Shown here: positions 7,851 to 17,807 of the stretch, one piece after another
Numbering within the stretch: position 1 is the first letter of the stretch
How the letters are laid out: the number at the start of each line of letters is the position of its first letter
From: Agrococcus beijingensis
Lineage (GTDB): Bacteria > Actinomycetota > Actinomycetes > Actinomycetales > Microbacteriaceae
Direction of reading: 5' to 3'
Length of the DNA: 30,710 bases
Assembly (NCBI RefSeq): GCF_030758955.1
Contig: NZ_CP132360.1
Location: 2,332,284 to 2,362,993, forward strand
Notes under the pieces: model-generated
Seen by the model: only the letters and a program-made list of their open reading frames with translations
What the model was told of the DNA's origin: nothing
Database searches by the model: none
Position numbers and translations under genes: made by a program

Positions 7851-8444
7851 ATGTCCGCCCTCGTCATCGACGCCCACCCGAACCCCGACTCGCTCGTCTC
7901 GGCCCTCGCATCCGCCTACGCCGAAGGGCACGGCGATGCGCGCGTCATCCGGCTGCGCGAGCTCGACTTCGACGTGCACATGCGCTTCGGCTACACGCGG
8001 CGCATGGCGATCGAGCCCGACCTCGCCGATGCCCGGCAGGCGATCCGCGACGCCGACCACATCGTCATCGCGACGCCCGTCTGGTGGCGCTCGACGCCCG
8101 CGCTGCTGAAGGGCTTCCTCGACCGCGCGCTGCTCCCCCAGCAGGACTACCGCTACAAGGGCTCACTGCCAGAGGGCCTGCTGACCGGCCGCACCGGCCG
8201 CATCATCGCCACCAGCGACACCCCGGGCTGGCTCGCGCCGCTGCTGCCCGACACCCGGCTCGACCAGCTGCGCTCGGGCACCCTGGCGCTCTGCGGCATC
8301 AAGCCCGTGCGGATGCGTCGCCTCGGCCCCGTCAAGCAGTCCACCGCCGAGCAGCGACAGGCGTGGCTCAGCCAGGTGGCAGCCGACGGCGCGAAGGACG
8401 CCGCCCGGGCACCGCGGCGCACCAGCCCGCTGGTCGCGGCCTGA
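7851..8444 (+). CDS. Flavodoxin-fold NAD(P)H oxidoreductase (quinone reductase-like)
   Basis: 197-residue member of the Flavodoxin_2 / NAD(P)H dehydrogenase (quinone) group, expected to bind FMN or FAD and carry out two-electron reduction of quinones, azo or nitro compounds. Visible are the first strand and phosphate loop ALVIDAHPNPDS, the DHIVIATPVWWRSTPALLKG flavin-binding segment, the FLDRALLPQQDYRYKG loop, and the GRTGRIIATSDTPGW strand. Start ATG 7851 has a clear AGGAG at 7841-7845; an upstream GTG at 7791 lies inside the operator and is not used. Its divergent TetR gene suggests induction by its own substrate. Confidence 0.88.
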   Translation: MSALVIDAHPNPDSLVSALASAYAEGHGDARVIRLRELDFDVHMRFGYTRRMAIEPDLADARQAIRDADHIVIATPVWWRSTPALLKGFLDRALLPQQDYRYKGSLPEGLLTGRTGRIIATSDTPGWLAPLLPDTRLDQLRSGTLALCGIKPVRMRRLGPVKQSTAEQRQAWLSQVAADGAKDAARAPRRTSPLVAA

Positions 8445-8521
8445 CGCACGCGCGACCAGCGCCCCGCTGCCGCGCCTCCGGGCTTGAGCCGGGGGGCGCT
8501 GCGCGTGGCAGGCTCGACTGC

Positions 8522-9181
8522 ATGGATGCCACGCGCCAGGTCGTGCCCGTCACGATCGACCACCCGACGGTGCCGCACGTCGACGCCATCGTCGACCTCC
8601 CCGCGGCCGCATGGACGAGCATCGTGCTGCTGCACGGCGCCGGCGGTTCCGCCACGCACCCGTGGATGGAGGGCGCCGCCCGCGGGCTGGTCGGCGAAGG
8701 CGTCGCGGTGCTGCGCGCGAGCTTCCCGAACGCGCAGGCGGGCAAGCGGCAGCCGGAGCGTGCGCCGAGCGCGATCGCGACCTGGCACGCGGTGATGGAT
8801 GCGGCGAAGGGCCTCCTGCCGCACCTGCCGTGGGCGGGCGGCAAGTCGTTCGGCGGACGGATGGCCGCAGCCGCCGTCGCGGCCGGCATGCCCGCCACCG
8901 GCCTGCTCTACCTCGGCTACCCGCTGCACCCGCCCGGCAAGCCCGAGCCACTGCGCGAGGAGCACCTGCGCGACATCGCGCTGCCGCAGCGGTTCCTGCA
9001 GGGCACGAACGATGCGTTCCAGTCGGGGGATGCGCTCGACCGGCTGGTCGCGCAGCTGCCGGACGCGCGCATCGACTGGGTCGCAGGCGGCGACCACTCG
9101 TTCCTGGTGGCCGGCGGCGACCGCGACCCGGCGCGCGTGGCCGAGGCGCTCGGCCCGCGGATCGCAGCGCTGCTGCGCTGA
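8522..9181 (+). CDS. Alpha/beta hydrolase, KANL3/Tex30 type
   Basis: 219-residue compact alpha/beta hydrolase. The oxyanion segment is VLLHGAGGS (residues 36-43), the nucleophile elbow GGKSFGGR puts Ser109 as nucleophile, Asp164 (GTNDAF) is the likely acid, and His192 (GGDHSF) the general base. These match the KANL3/Tex30 group of small bacterial hydrolases; substrate is unknown. Start ATG 8522 is where homology begins; no strong ribosome binding site is seen. It follows the oxidoreductase by 77 bases on the same strand and could be in its transcript. It converges on the aldo/keto reductase across a gap holding a 56-bp palindromic repeat. Confidence 0.82.
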   Translation: MDATRQVVPVTIDHPTVPHVDAIVDLPAAAWTSIVLLHGAGGSATHPWMEGAARGLVGEGVAVLRASFPNAQAGKRQPERAPSAIATWHAVMDAAKGLLPHLPWAGGKSFGGRMAAAAVAAGMPATGLLYLGYPLHPPGKPEPLREEHLRDIALPQRFLQGTNDAFQSGDALDRLVAQLPDARIDWVAGGDHSFLVAGGDRDPARVAEALGPRIAALLR

Positions 9182-9272
9182 CGGGCTGGCGGCCTGACGC
9201 CGCCGCCCGCCGACGCGTCGCCAGCCCGCGTCGCGAGCCCTCTCCGCGAGCCCGCGCCGCGAGCGCAACGCG

Positions 9273-9328
9273 GACCCCTTCCACCAAGCGCGACCCGGTG
9301 CACCAGGTCGATTTCGGTGGAAGGGGTC
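9273..9328. repeat. 56-bp dispersed palindromic repeat, copy 1
   Basis: Quasi-palindrome centred between 9300 and 9301. Outer arms are GACCCCTTCCACC (9273-9285) and its exact complement GGTGGAAGGGGTC (9316-9328). Five unpaired bases follow on each side, then inner arms CGACCCGGTG and CACCAGGTCG pair at 9 of 10 positions. It lies between two convergent genes, where the stem could end transcription. Same family as 28804-28859 and 29969-30024. The rest of the 9182-9441 gap is GC-rich sequence in which I see nothing else. Confidence 0.95.
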
Positions 9329-9441
9329 GAGCTCGCGGTGCGCAGCCCGGCCGCGCGACCGGCACACGCGAGCGGCCGACGCGCCAGGGCCGCGCGCCGG
9401 GCCACGCGACAGGCCCGCGCGAGCGGCGCCGCGCCGAGCCG

Positions 9442-11466
<2,025 letters not shown>

Positions 11467-11468
11467 CT

Positions 11469-11566
11469 ATGCCACCGGCCCCGCGCGACCGGCCCGGCGC
11501 CACCGGCCCCGCGCGACCGGCCCGGCGCGACCGGCCCCGCGCGACCGGCCCTGCGCGACCCGCACC
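11469..11566. repeat. 14-bp-period GC-rich tandem array upstream of prpC
   Basis: About seven units of 14 bases, consensus GCGCGACCGGCCCC with variants, start at 11483, 11497, 11511, 11525, 11539 and 11553, with a partial unit before 11483. The array fills most of the 216-base divergent gap between prpC and the SRPBCC gene. It would be expected to sit over or near both promoters. Apart from it and the two ribosome binding sites I see nothing in this gap. Confidence 0.9.
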
Positions 11567-11642
11567 CGGCCACCGGCCGCAGGCCGCAGGTTGACGGCGC
11601 ACCCTGCGCCGGTCAGGCTCGAGGCAGACCCTGGAGGCACCC

Positions 11643-12158
11643 GTGCAGCAGATCCGCATCGAGCAGGCGGTCGACATCGCCGCCCACGCCGACGTCGTCT
11701 GGCACGCGCTCGTCGACGAGCCGTCGGCGTGGTGGGGCAAGCCGTACCTGCTGCTCGAGGGCATGCTGCCCGGGATGCCGTGCGTGATCGAGCTGCCGCT
11801 GCGCGCGGGCGAGGCCGTGCTCGAGCACGCCGGCGACGCGTCGGCGCTCTGGGGCGTGGTGACCGAGTGCGTGCCGGGCGCGAGCTATGCCTGGCGCGGC
11901 CAGATGGGCATGGGCGACAACGTCGAGGGGCACGTGCGGCTGGTGCTCGAGCCGCGCCCGCGAGGCACGCGCGTGAGCCTCGTGCACGAGGCGGCGCTGC
12001 TGTGGGGCGACGGCGGCGGCGCCGACGGCGTGCAGCGCTCCTACGACGAGGGCTGGGCCGACCTGCTGGCGCGGCTCAAGGCGCTCGTCGAGACGGGCGC
12101 GCGGCACGGGTCGGCGGGGCTGAGCGCGCCGGTCGCGCCCGCAGCGCGCGGCCAGTAG
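11643..12158 (+). CDS. SRPBCC / START-like domain protein
   Basis: 171-residue protein with the pattern of the SRPBCC hydrophobic-ligand fold. An N-terminal strand (IRIEQAVDIAAHADVVWHAL) is followed by a tryptophan-rich WWGKPYLL segment, a series of beta strands, and a long C-terminal helix (YDEGWADLLARLKALVE). Such proteins include AHSA1-like and polyketide-cyclase-like members; I cannot name a ligand. GTG start at 11643 with GGAGG at 11633-11637. Residues after about 150 are a low-complexity Ala/Pro/Gly tail. Divergent from prpC. Confidence 0.75.
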   Translation: MQQIRIEQAVDIAAHADVVWHALVDEPSAWWGKPYLLLEGMLPGMPCVIELPLRAGEAVLEHAGDASALWGVVTECVPGASYAWRGQMGMGDNVEGHVRLVLEPRPRGTRVSLVHEAALLWGDGGGADGVQRSYDEGWADLLARLKALVETGARHGSAGLSAPVAPAARGQ

Positions 12159-12295
12159 CGCCGACGCGGCCCGGCCCCGAGGCCCGAGAGACCGGCAGAT
12201 CTCGTCGGCTCAGCGCCTCCGGCGGGATAGTCCCAGCGGAAGCCCCCAGCGCCCGAGACCTGCCGGAGCCGAGCCAGCGACGGCGGACGCAGCGC

Positions 12296-13459
12296 CTACG
12301 CGACGCCGAGCGCCCGCGCCACCACCAGCAGCTGCACCTCGCTCGTGCCCTCGCCGATCTCGAGGATCTTCGAGTCGCGGAAGTGCCGGGCCACCGAGTA
12401 CTCGTTCATGAACCCGTTGCCGCCGAAGATCTGCGTCGCGTCGCGCGCGTTGTCCATCGCCGCGTCGCTGGCGGTGAGCTTGGCGATGGCCGCCTCGGTC
12501 TTGAAGGGCTTGCCGGCATCGCGCAGCCGCGCCGCCTGGTGCCACGCGAGCCGGGCCGTGTGCACGCGCGCCTGCATGCGGGCGAGCGTGAACTGGATGC
12601 TCTGGCGGGTCGCGAGCGGCTCGCCGAAGACCGTGCGCTGCTTGGCGTAGTCGATCGCGTCCTCGAGGCAGCCCTCGGCGGCGCCGGTCGACAGCGCCGC
12701 GATCGCGATGCGCCCCTCGTCGAGGATGTGCAGGAAGTTCGCGAAGCCGCGGCCCTGCTGCCCGAGCAGGTTGCCCGCGGGCACGCGCGCGTCGACGAAC
12801 GTGAGCGGGTGCGTGTCGGAGGCGTGCCAGCCGACCTTGTCGTAGGCGGCCTCGACGGTGAAGCCCGGGGTGCCGTTGGGCACGACGATCGTCGAGATCT
12901 CCTTGCGACCGCCCTGCTCGCCGGTGACGGCGGTGACGGTGACGAACTTCGTGATCGGCGTGCCCGAGTTGGTGATGAACTGCTTGGCGCCGTTGATGAC
13001 CCACTCGTCGCCGTCGAGGCGCGCGGTGGTGCGGGTCGCGCCCGCGTCCGAGCCCGCCTCGGGCTCGGTGAGCCCGAAGCCCGCGAGCGCCCTGCCCGCG
13101 AGCAGCTCGGGCAGCAGCTCGGCCTTCTGCTCGTCGCTGCCGAAGCGGAACACCGGCATCGCGCCGAGGCTGACCCCGGCCTCGAGCGTGATGGCGATCG
13201 ACTGGTCGACGCGCGCGAGCGCCTCGATGGCGAGGCAGAGCGCGAAGTAGTCGCCGCCCTGGCCGCCGAGCTCCTCGGGGAACGGGATGCCGAACAGGCC
13301 GAGCTCGCCCATCTGCGCGACGACGTCCATCGGCAGCGTCTTCGTGCGGTCGGCCTCGTAGGAGGCCGGCGCGACGACGCGGTCGGCGAACTCGCGGATC
13401 GTCTCGGCGAGCGTCACCTCGTCGTCGCTGAGGGCGTAGGTGGCCAGGTCGATCGTCAT
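12296..13459 (-). CDS. Acyl-CoA dehydrogenase
   Basis: 387-residue FAD-dependent acyl-CoA dehydrogenase that introduces an alpha,beta double bond into an acyl-CoA and passes electrons to ETF. Signatures include GFGLTEPEAGSDAG (residues 127-140), the FITNSG flavin region, the DEGRIAIAALSTGAAEG helix, the QIFGGNGFMNEY loop, and the catalytic base Glu370 in IGEGTSEVQ. The Glu position is that of short/medium-chain enzymes; chain length cannot be fixed from this. Start ATG 13459 has AAGGAG upstream. In a neighbourhood with methylcitrate genes it could supply propionyl-CoA from branched or odd-chain acyl-CoA (inference). Confidence 0.93.
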   Translation of the reverse strand: MTIDLATYALSDDEVTLAETIREFADRVVAPASYEADRTKTLPMDVVAQMGELGLFGIPFPEELGGQGGDYFALCLAIEALARVDQSIAITLEAGVSLGAMPVFRFGSDEQKAELLPELLAGRALAGFGLTEPEAGSDAGATRTTARLDGDEWVINGAKQFITNSGTPITKFVTVTAVTGEQGGRKEISTIVVPNGTPGFTVEAAYDKVGWHASDTHPLTFVDARVPAGNLLGQQGRGFANFLHILDEGRIAIAALSTGAAEGCLEDAIDYAKQRTVFGEPLATRQSIQFTLARMQARVHTARLAWHQAARLRDAGKPFKTEAAIAKLTASDAAMDNARDATQIFGGNGFMNEYSVARHFRDSKILEIGEGTSEVQLLVVARALGVA

Positions 13460-13496
13460 GCCGTCTCCTTGTCTGAGAAGACCGCCATCCGCGCGG

Positions 13497-13510
13497 GGAT
13501 CCCGGGATCC
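13497..13510. promoter_or_regulatory. Palindromic cluster upstream of the acyl-CoA dehydrogenase gene
   Basis: GGATCCCGGGATCC is a perfect 14-bp palindrome 38 bases upstream of the dehydrogenase start. It is followed at once by GATCGGGATCC (13511-13521), giving three GGATCC cores in 25 bases. It could be a regulator site for the dehydrogenase. No regulator gene for it is adjacent, and no clear promoter boxes are visible. Confidence 0.45.
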
Positions 13511-13568
13511 GATCGGGATCCAGCCGGGTCGCTCCACGCTGAGCGGTCGGCAAGTACCTTACGGCACG

Positions 13569-13604
13569 GGCCGTTGCGCAGACACAGGCCGTTGCGCAGG
13601 CACA
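13569..13604. repeat. 18-bp direct repeat, two copies
   Basis: GGCCGTTGCGCAGACACA (13569-13586) is followed directly by GGCCGTTGCGCAGGCACA (13587-13604), identical at 17 of 18 positions. It lies 64 bases upstream of the antitoxin start, before its promoter. It could be a binding site or a simple duplication. Confidence 0.9.
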
Positions 13605-13631
13605 GGTGCGGATGCGTGCCGTCGCCTGCGC

Positions 13632-13661
13632 TGGACGCGTCGCGGTATGACTCGTTATACT
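13632..13661 (+). promoter_or_regulatory. Promoter and overlapping operator of the toxin-antitoxin operon
   Basis: A near-consensus -10 box TATACT lies at 13656-13661, with TGGACG at 13632-13637 as a possible -35 (18-base spacer). The -10 ends six bases before the antitoxin ATG, so transcription should begin at or next to the start codon, giving a leaderless mRNA. The imperfect palindrome GTATGACTCGTTATAC (13645-13660) covers the -10 and is a good candidate site for autorepression by the antitoxin. Confidence 0.75.
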
Positions 13662-13667
13662 TTCGGC

Positions 13668-13913
13668 ATGAAGACTGCGATCTCGATCCCTGACCGCGAC
13701 TTCGAGCGCTTCGAGCGCATCGCCGCGCGGCACGGCATGAATCGCTCCGAGTTCTATCGGCGCGCTGGTCGCCGCCTCGCCGACGAGCTCGAGGGCGAGG
13801 CCGAGCTGACCGCGCTCGCGAACGCCGTCATCGCTCGCGTCGGCCAGCCGGCCGCAGACGGCCTGCTCCTGCGGGAGTCGGAGCGCATCATCGGCGAGGG
13901 CACCGACTGGTGA
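13668..13913 (+). CDS. MazE-like antitoxin (ribbon-helix-helix type)
   Basis: 81-residue DNA-binding antitoxin. The N-terminus MKTAISIPDRDFERFERIAA with HGMNRSEFYRRAG is the beta strand plus two helices of a ribbon-helix-helix (CopG/MazE-like) domain. The C-terminal half is acidic and should wrap the toxin. ATG at 13668 follows the -10 box so closely that no ribosome binding site fits, consistent with leaderless translation. It overlaps the toxin start by four bases (GTGA, 13910-13913), the usual antitoxin-first arrangement. Confidence 0.87.
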   Translation: MKTAISIPDRDFERFERIAARHGMNRSEFYRRAGRRLADELEGEAELTALANAVIARVGQPAADGLLLRESERIIGEGTDW

Positions 13914-14254
13914 TCGCGCACGGAGATGTCGTCTGGGTCGACTTCGGGTCGCCGCGCGGCTCAGAGCCGGCGAAGCGGCGGCCGGCTGTCGTCATGCAGG
14001 AGGACTGGCTGCTCGCCTCGCAGATCGCCACCGTGCTCGTCGTGCCGTTGACCTCGAACCTCGCGCTGGAGGCCTTCCCCGGCAACGTGCTCGTGCCGGC
14101 CCATGCCTCCGGTCTCGACAAGGACTCCGTCGCGGTCGTGTCGCAGCTCGGCGCGGTCAGCCGCGAGTTCCTGGAGCCGTACCCCGTGGGGCGCGTCCCG
14201 GCCTACGTCCTCTCGAAGATGGCCGACGGCATCCGCCTGGTCACGGGCATCTGA
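13910..14254 (+). CDS. MazF/PemK family endoribonuclease toxin
   Basis: 114-residue MazF-fold toxin expected to cleave single-stranded RNA at a short motif. The family pattern is clear: GDVVWVDFGSPRGSEPAKRRPAVVMQ (quoted in pieces: GDVVWVDFG, KRRPAVVMQ) with Arg23-Arg24-Pro25. Then come VVPLTSN with Thr48-Ser49, and the closing LSKMADGIRLVTG. All expected catalytic-region residues appear present, so the pair looks intact. GTG start overlaps the antitoxin stop. It converges on the ene-reductase with an 18-base gap. Confidence 0.92.
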   Translation: MIAHGDVVWVDFGSPRGSEPAKRRPAVVMQEDWLLASQIATVLVVPLTSNLALEAFPGNVLVPAHASGLDKDSVAVVSQLGAVSREFLEPYPVGRVPAYVLSKMADGIRLVTGI

Positions 14255-14272
14255 CCGCCCGCTGCCGGTGGC

Positions 14273-15355
14273 TCAACGGTGCTGGCGCGCCCGGGTGTAC
14301 TGGTCGGGCCACACCGACGCAGCCGCCTCGCCGTCGAGCTCGGCCTCGGCCGCCAGCGCCCAGTGCGGATTGCGCAGCCAGGCGCGCGCGAGCATGACCG
14401 CGTCGGCGTCGCCCTCGGCGAGCAGCTGCTCGGCGTGCGCCGGCTCGTCGATCAGCCCGACCGCGTTGACCGGCAGGCCGGTCGCGGCGCGCACCTCGCG
14501 CGCGAAGTGCACCTGGTAGCCGGGCCCCAGCGGGATCTCCTGCCGCGGGTCGAGCCCACCGCTCGACAGGTCGAACCAGTCGGCGCCCGCCTCGGCCGCG
14601 ACCCGCACGTGCTCGATGGTGCGGTCGACCTCGATGCCGCCGTCGACCCAGTCGGATGCGCTGAGTCGCACCATGAGGGCGGCCTCCGGTGCCGCTGCCC
14701 TCACCGCCGCGACGACCTGCCGCAGCAGCTCGACGCGCAGTCCGCCGGCGTCGGCGCCCCACTCGTCGTCGCGCTGGTTGGTGAGCGGCGAGAGGAACTG
14801 GTGCAGCAGGTAGCCGTGGGCGGCGTGCAGCTCGATCGCCTCGAAGCCGGCGTCGACCGCGCGGCGGGCGGCCGCCGCGAACAGGCTCGGCAGCTGCGCG
14901 ACCTCGTCGCTCTCCAACGCGCGGGGCGCGGAGAACCGGCCGAACGCATCCGCCCCCGCAGCCACGCTCTGCCAGCCGCCCTCGTCGGCGGGCGCGGTGC
15001 CGTGGCCCGACCAGGGGCGGCGCGCGGAGGCCTTGCGGCCGGCGTGGGCGAGCTGCATGGCGGCGACGGCGCCGTGGGCGCGGATGCGCTCGGCGATCAC
15101 CGCCCACGCCTCGGCCTGCTCGTCGTTCCAGATGCCGGTGTCCTGCGGCGAGATGCGGCCGATCGGCTCGACCGCCGCCGCCTCGGTCATCACGAGGCCC
15201 GCGCCGCCGCGCGCGAACGACGCGAGGTGCTCGAGGTGCCACTGACCGGGGATGCCGTCCTGCCGCTCGCAGGAGTACTGGCACATGGGCGAGACCCAGG
15301 CGCGGTTGCGCGCCTCGACCCCGCCCACCTGCACGGGCGCGAAGAGCAGGCTCAA
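14273..15355 (-). CDS. NADH:flavin oxidoreductase, Old Yellow Enzyme (YqjM type)
   Basis: 360-residue FMN-dependent ene-reductase with a TIM barrel. YqjM-class marks include SPMCQYS with Cys25 (the redox-tuning cysteine), MQLAHAGRKAS (99-109), the substrate pair His176/His179 in IELHAAHGYLLHQFLSP, TNQRDDEWG, and a C-terminal ARAWLRNPHW. It reduces activated C=C bonds next to carbonyl or carboxyl groups, using NAD(P)H. The start is TTG at 15355, where homology begins (SLLFAPVQVGG); it overlaps the prpB stop by four bases (TTGA, 15352-15355). It is the last gene of the six-gene tct-prp operon, which suggests a role with an unsaturated acid in that pathway (inference). Confidence 0.9.
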   Translation of the reverse strand: MSLLFAPVQVGGVEARNRAWVSPMCQYSCERQDGIPGQWHLEHLASFARGGAGLVMTEAAAVEPIGRISPQDTGIWNDEQAEAWAVIAERIRAHGAVAAMQLAHAGRKASARRPWSGHGTAPADEGGWQSVAAGADAFGRFSAPRALESDEVAQLPSLFAAAARRAVDAGFEAIELHAAHGYLLHQFLSPLTNQRDDEWGADAGGLRVELLRQVVAAVRAAAPEAALMVRLSASDWVDGGIEVDRTIEHVRVAAEAGADWFDLSSGGLDPRQEIPLGPGYQVHFAREVRAATGLPVNAVGLIDEPAHAEQLLAEGDADAVMLARAWLRNPHWALAAEAELDGEAAASVWPDQYTRARQHR

Positions 15356-16302
15356 GACGCGTCGCCTCCGGTGGATCCCTCTCCGGTCGTGCCGCCCGCG
15401 AAGCCGCTCGGCACCTCGAAGTCGAACACACCCTCGTCGAACGCGTTGTATGCGGCGTAGTCGTTCAGCTCGTACAGGCGGGCGCGCGTCTGCATGCGCG
15501 GCACCGCGTCGTCGAGCGTGCCCGTCTCGTTCAGCAGCCCAAGCTCGCGCTCGATCGCGCCCATCGCGATGCGCAGCAGCGACACCGGGTGGATGGCGAT
15601 GTTCACGCCCACGTCCTGCAGCTGCTGGTGCGTGAAGAGCGCGCTCTTGCCGAACTCGGTCATGTTGGCGAGGATCGGCACGTCGACCGCCGCGCGGATG
15701 GCCGCGAACTCCTCGAGCGTGGCCATCGCCTCGGGGAAGATCGCGTCGGCGCCGGCCGCCTCGAGCGCCTTCGCGCGGTCGACGGCGGCGCCGAGGCCCT
15801 GCACGCCGCGGATGTCGGTGCGCGCCATGATCAGCAGGTCGCTGTCGCGGCGGGCCCGCACTGCGGCGGCGATGCGCTGCACGGCGAGGTCGAGCGAGAC
15901 GACCTCCTTGCCGTCGAGGTGGCCGCAGCGCTTGGGGTTGACCTGATCCTCGAGGTGCAGGCCCGAGACGCCGGCGTCCTCGAGCTCGTGCACGGCCCGC
16001 GCCACGTTCATCGCCTCGCCGAAGCCGGTGTCGGCGTCGATGAGGGTCGGCAGGTCGGTCATCCGCGAGATCTGGCGGCCGCGCTCGGCGACCTCCGACA
16101 GCGTCGTCAGCCCGATGTCGGGCAGCCCCAGCTCGGCCGCCATCACGGCGCCCGAGATGTAGGCGCCCTCGAAGCCCAGCTGCTCGATGAGCGGCGCGGT
16201 GAGCGGCGTGAAGGCGCCCGGGAAGCGCTGGATGGTGCCCGAGGCGAGGCCCGCCCGCAGCGCCTTCCGCTTCTCGTTCGGCGTGACGCGGGTCGACAGC
16301 AC
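15352..16302 (-). CDS. prpB: Methylisocitrate lyase
   Basis: 316-residue member of the isocitrate lyase / PEP mutase superfamily. The active-site loop is PKRCGHLDGK with Cys126, the metal-binding residues are Asp89 and Asp91 (LIDADTGFGEA) and Glu118 (HLEDQ), and ARTDIRG and NMTEFGKSALFT are as in PrpB. It cleaves 2-methylisocitrate to pyruvate and succinate. The C-terminus has about 20 extra Gly/Ser/Thr residues. GTG start at 16302 shares one base with the prpD stop (TAGTG). The Lys-Arg-Cys-Gly-His signature argues for lyase rather than phosphonate-type chemistry. Confidence 0.93.
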   Translation of the reverse strand: MLSTRVTPNEKRKALRAGLASGTIQRFPGAFTPLTAPLIEQLGFEGAYISGAVMAAELGLPDIGLTTLSEVAERGRQISRMTDLPTLIDADTGFGEAMNVARAVHELEDAGVSGLHLEDQVNPKRCGHLDGKEVVSLDLAVQRIAAAVRARRDSDLLIMARTDIRGVQGLGAAVDRAKALEAAGADAIFPEAMATLEEFAAIRAAVDVPILANMTEFGKSALFTHQQLQDVGVNIAIHPVSLLRIAMGAIERELGLLNETGTLDDAVPRMQTRARLYELNDYAAYNAFDEGVFDFEVPSGFAGGTTGEGSTGGDAS

Positions 16303-17807
16303 TAGAAGAGGCCCTTCGTGGTGCCGCCGTCGACCGTGCCCGCGGGCGCGACGACGTTGAGCTGGCGCACCTCGTCGGCGGTGAGCTCCGGCAGGCGGTC
16401 GACGAGGGCGAGGAAGCGGTCGATCTCGGCGTCGCCGATGATGCCCTGCGCGAGCGTGCGGAGCTTGTGCTCGTACTCCGCCCGGCCGAACGGGCGCGCC
16501 CCGGCCGGGTGCGCATCCGCCACCGAGATCTCGTCCTCGATCGTCTCGCCCGAGGTGAGGGTGACGACGATGCGGCCGCCGAACGCCTTCTTGTCGGGGT
16601 CGGGGTCGTGGTAGCGCTCGGTCCACACCGGGTCCTCGAGGGTGGTGATCCTGTTCCACAGCGCGACGGTGTCGGGCCGCTGCGCGCGCTCGGGCGCGTA
16701 GGAGTCGACGTGGTGCCAGCCGCCGTCCTGCAGCGCGACCGCGACGATGTACGGGATCGAGTGGTCGAGCGTCTCGCGGCTCGCGGTCGGGTCGTACTTC
16801 TGCGGGTCGTTGGCACCCGAGCCGATCACGAAGTGGGTGTGGTGGCTGGTGTGCAACACGATCGAGACGACGTTCTCGGGGTCGCGCAGCTCGGGGCGCT
16901 CGGCCGAGAGCTTGCGGGCCAGGTCGATCCAGGCCTGCGCCTGGTACTCGGCCGAGTGCTCCTTCGTGTAGGTGTCGAGGATGCCGCGCTTGGGCTCGCC
17001 CGGTGCGGGCAGCGGCACCTGGTAGGAGCCCTCCCAGCCGTCGAGCAGCCAGGCGATGACGCCGTCCTCGCCCTCGTAGATCGGCACGGGGCTCGTCTGG
17101 CCGCGCATGGCGCGGTCGACCGACTCGACCGCCATCTTGCCGGCGAAGGCGGGGGCGTGCGCCTTCCAGGTGGAGATCTCGCCCTTGCGCGACTGGCGCG
17201 TGGCGGTGGTGGTGTGGAGCGCCTGGCCGACGGCCTGGAAGATCGTCTCGGCGTCGAGGCCGAGCATGGTGCCGATGCCGGCGGCGGCCGAGGGGCCGAG
17301 GTGGGCGACGTGGTCGATCTTGTGCTTGTGCAGCGAGATGGCGCGCACCAGGTCGACCTGGATCTCGTAGCCGGTGGCGATGCCGCGCACCAGCGCGCGC
17401 CCGTCGCAGCCGACGTGCTGGGCGACGGCGAGGATCGGGGGGATGTTGTCGCCCGGGTGGGAGTACTCGGCCGCCAGGAAGGTGTCGTGGTAGTCGAGCT
17501 CGCGCACGGCGACGCCGTTGGCCCACGCCGCCCACTCGGGGCTGACGCGGTCGCCGATGCCGAAGACGGCGGCGCCCGGCTGGAAGGGGTGGCGCTGCGC
17601 CTGCTCGCGGGCCGAGACGACCGGCGGGCGGTTGAGGCTCGCGATCGCGACCGAGGCGTTGTCGATGATGCGGTTCGCGATCATCTCGACGACCTCGGCC
17701 TCGACCTCGACGGGGTCGACCGCGACCTGCGCGATCTTCCAGGCGAGCTGCTCTTCGCGGGGCAGGTTCTCGGCGCTCTTGCGGGCGCGGACCTCGTGCT
17801 GGATCAT
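16302..17807 (-). CDS. prpD: MmgE/PrpD family 2-methylcitrate dehydratase
   Basis: 501-residue protein of the MmgE/PrpD family, whose founding member dehydrates 2-methylcitrate to 2-methyl-cis-aconitate without an iron-sulfur cluster. Conserved stretches are [15 protein letters not shown] (97-110), [16 protein letters not shown] (115-130), the [19 protein letters not shown] helix, the [14 protein letters not shown] loop, and [16 protein letters not shown]. Length is normal for PrpD. Start ATG 17807 has AAGGAGA upstream and overlaps the tctA stop (ATGA, 17804-17807). The family also includes aconitate- and tartrate-type dehydratases, so substrate is inferred from the adjacent prpB. Confidence 0.9.
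   Translation of the reverse strand: MIQHEVRARKSAENLPREEQLAWKIAQVAVDPVEVEAEVVEMIANRIIDNASVAIASLNRPPVVSAREQAQRHPFQPGAAVFGIGDRVSPEWAAWANGVAVRELDYHDTFLAAEYSHPGDNIPPILAVAQHVGCDGRALVRGIATGYEIQVDLVRAISLHKHKIDHVAHLGPSAAAGIGTMLGLDAETIFQAVGQALHTTTATRQSRKGEISTWKAHAPAFAGKMAVESVDRAMRGQTSPVPIYEGEDGVIAWLLDGWEGSYQVPLPAPGEPKRGILDTYTKEHSAEYQAQAWIDLARKLSAERPELRDPENVVSIVLHTSHHTHFVIGSGANDPQKYDPTASRETLDHSIPYIVAVALQDGGWHHVDSYAPERAQRPDTVALWNRITTLEDPVWTERYHDPDPDKKAFGGRIVVTLTSGETIEDEISVADAHPAGARPFGRAEYEHKLRTLAQGIIGDAEIDRFLALVDRLPELTADEVRQLNVVAPAGTVDGGTTKGLF

Noticed and set aside
9273..9328. Short coding fragment shared by repeat copies (translations with HQV/WWKG-type strings in several frames)
   Set aside because: The shared peptides follow from the palindromic DNA; variation is in unpaired bases rather than codon third positions, and no start or stop context is conserved.
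12159..12295. Terminator hairpin between the SRPBCC and acyl-CoA dehydrogenase genes
   Set aside because: Only an interrupted stem (CCGAGAGA with TCTCGTCGG) can be drawn, too weak to call.
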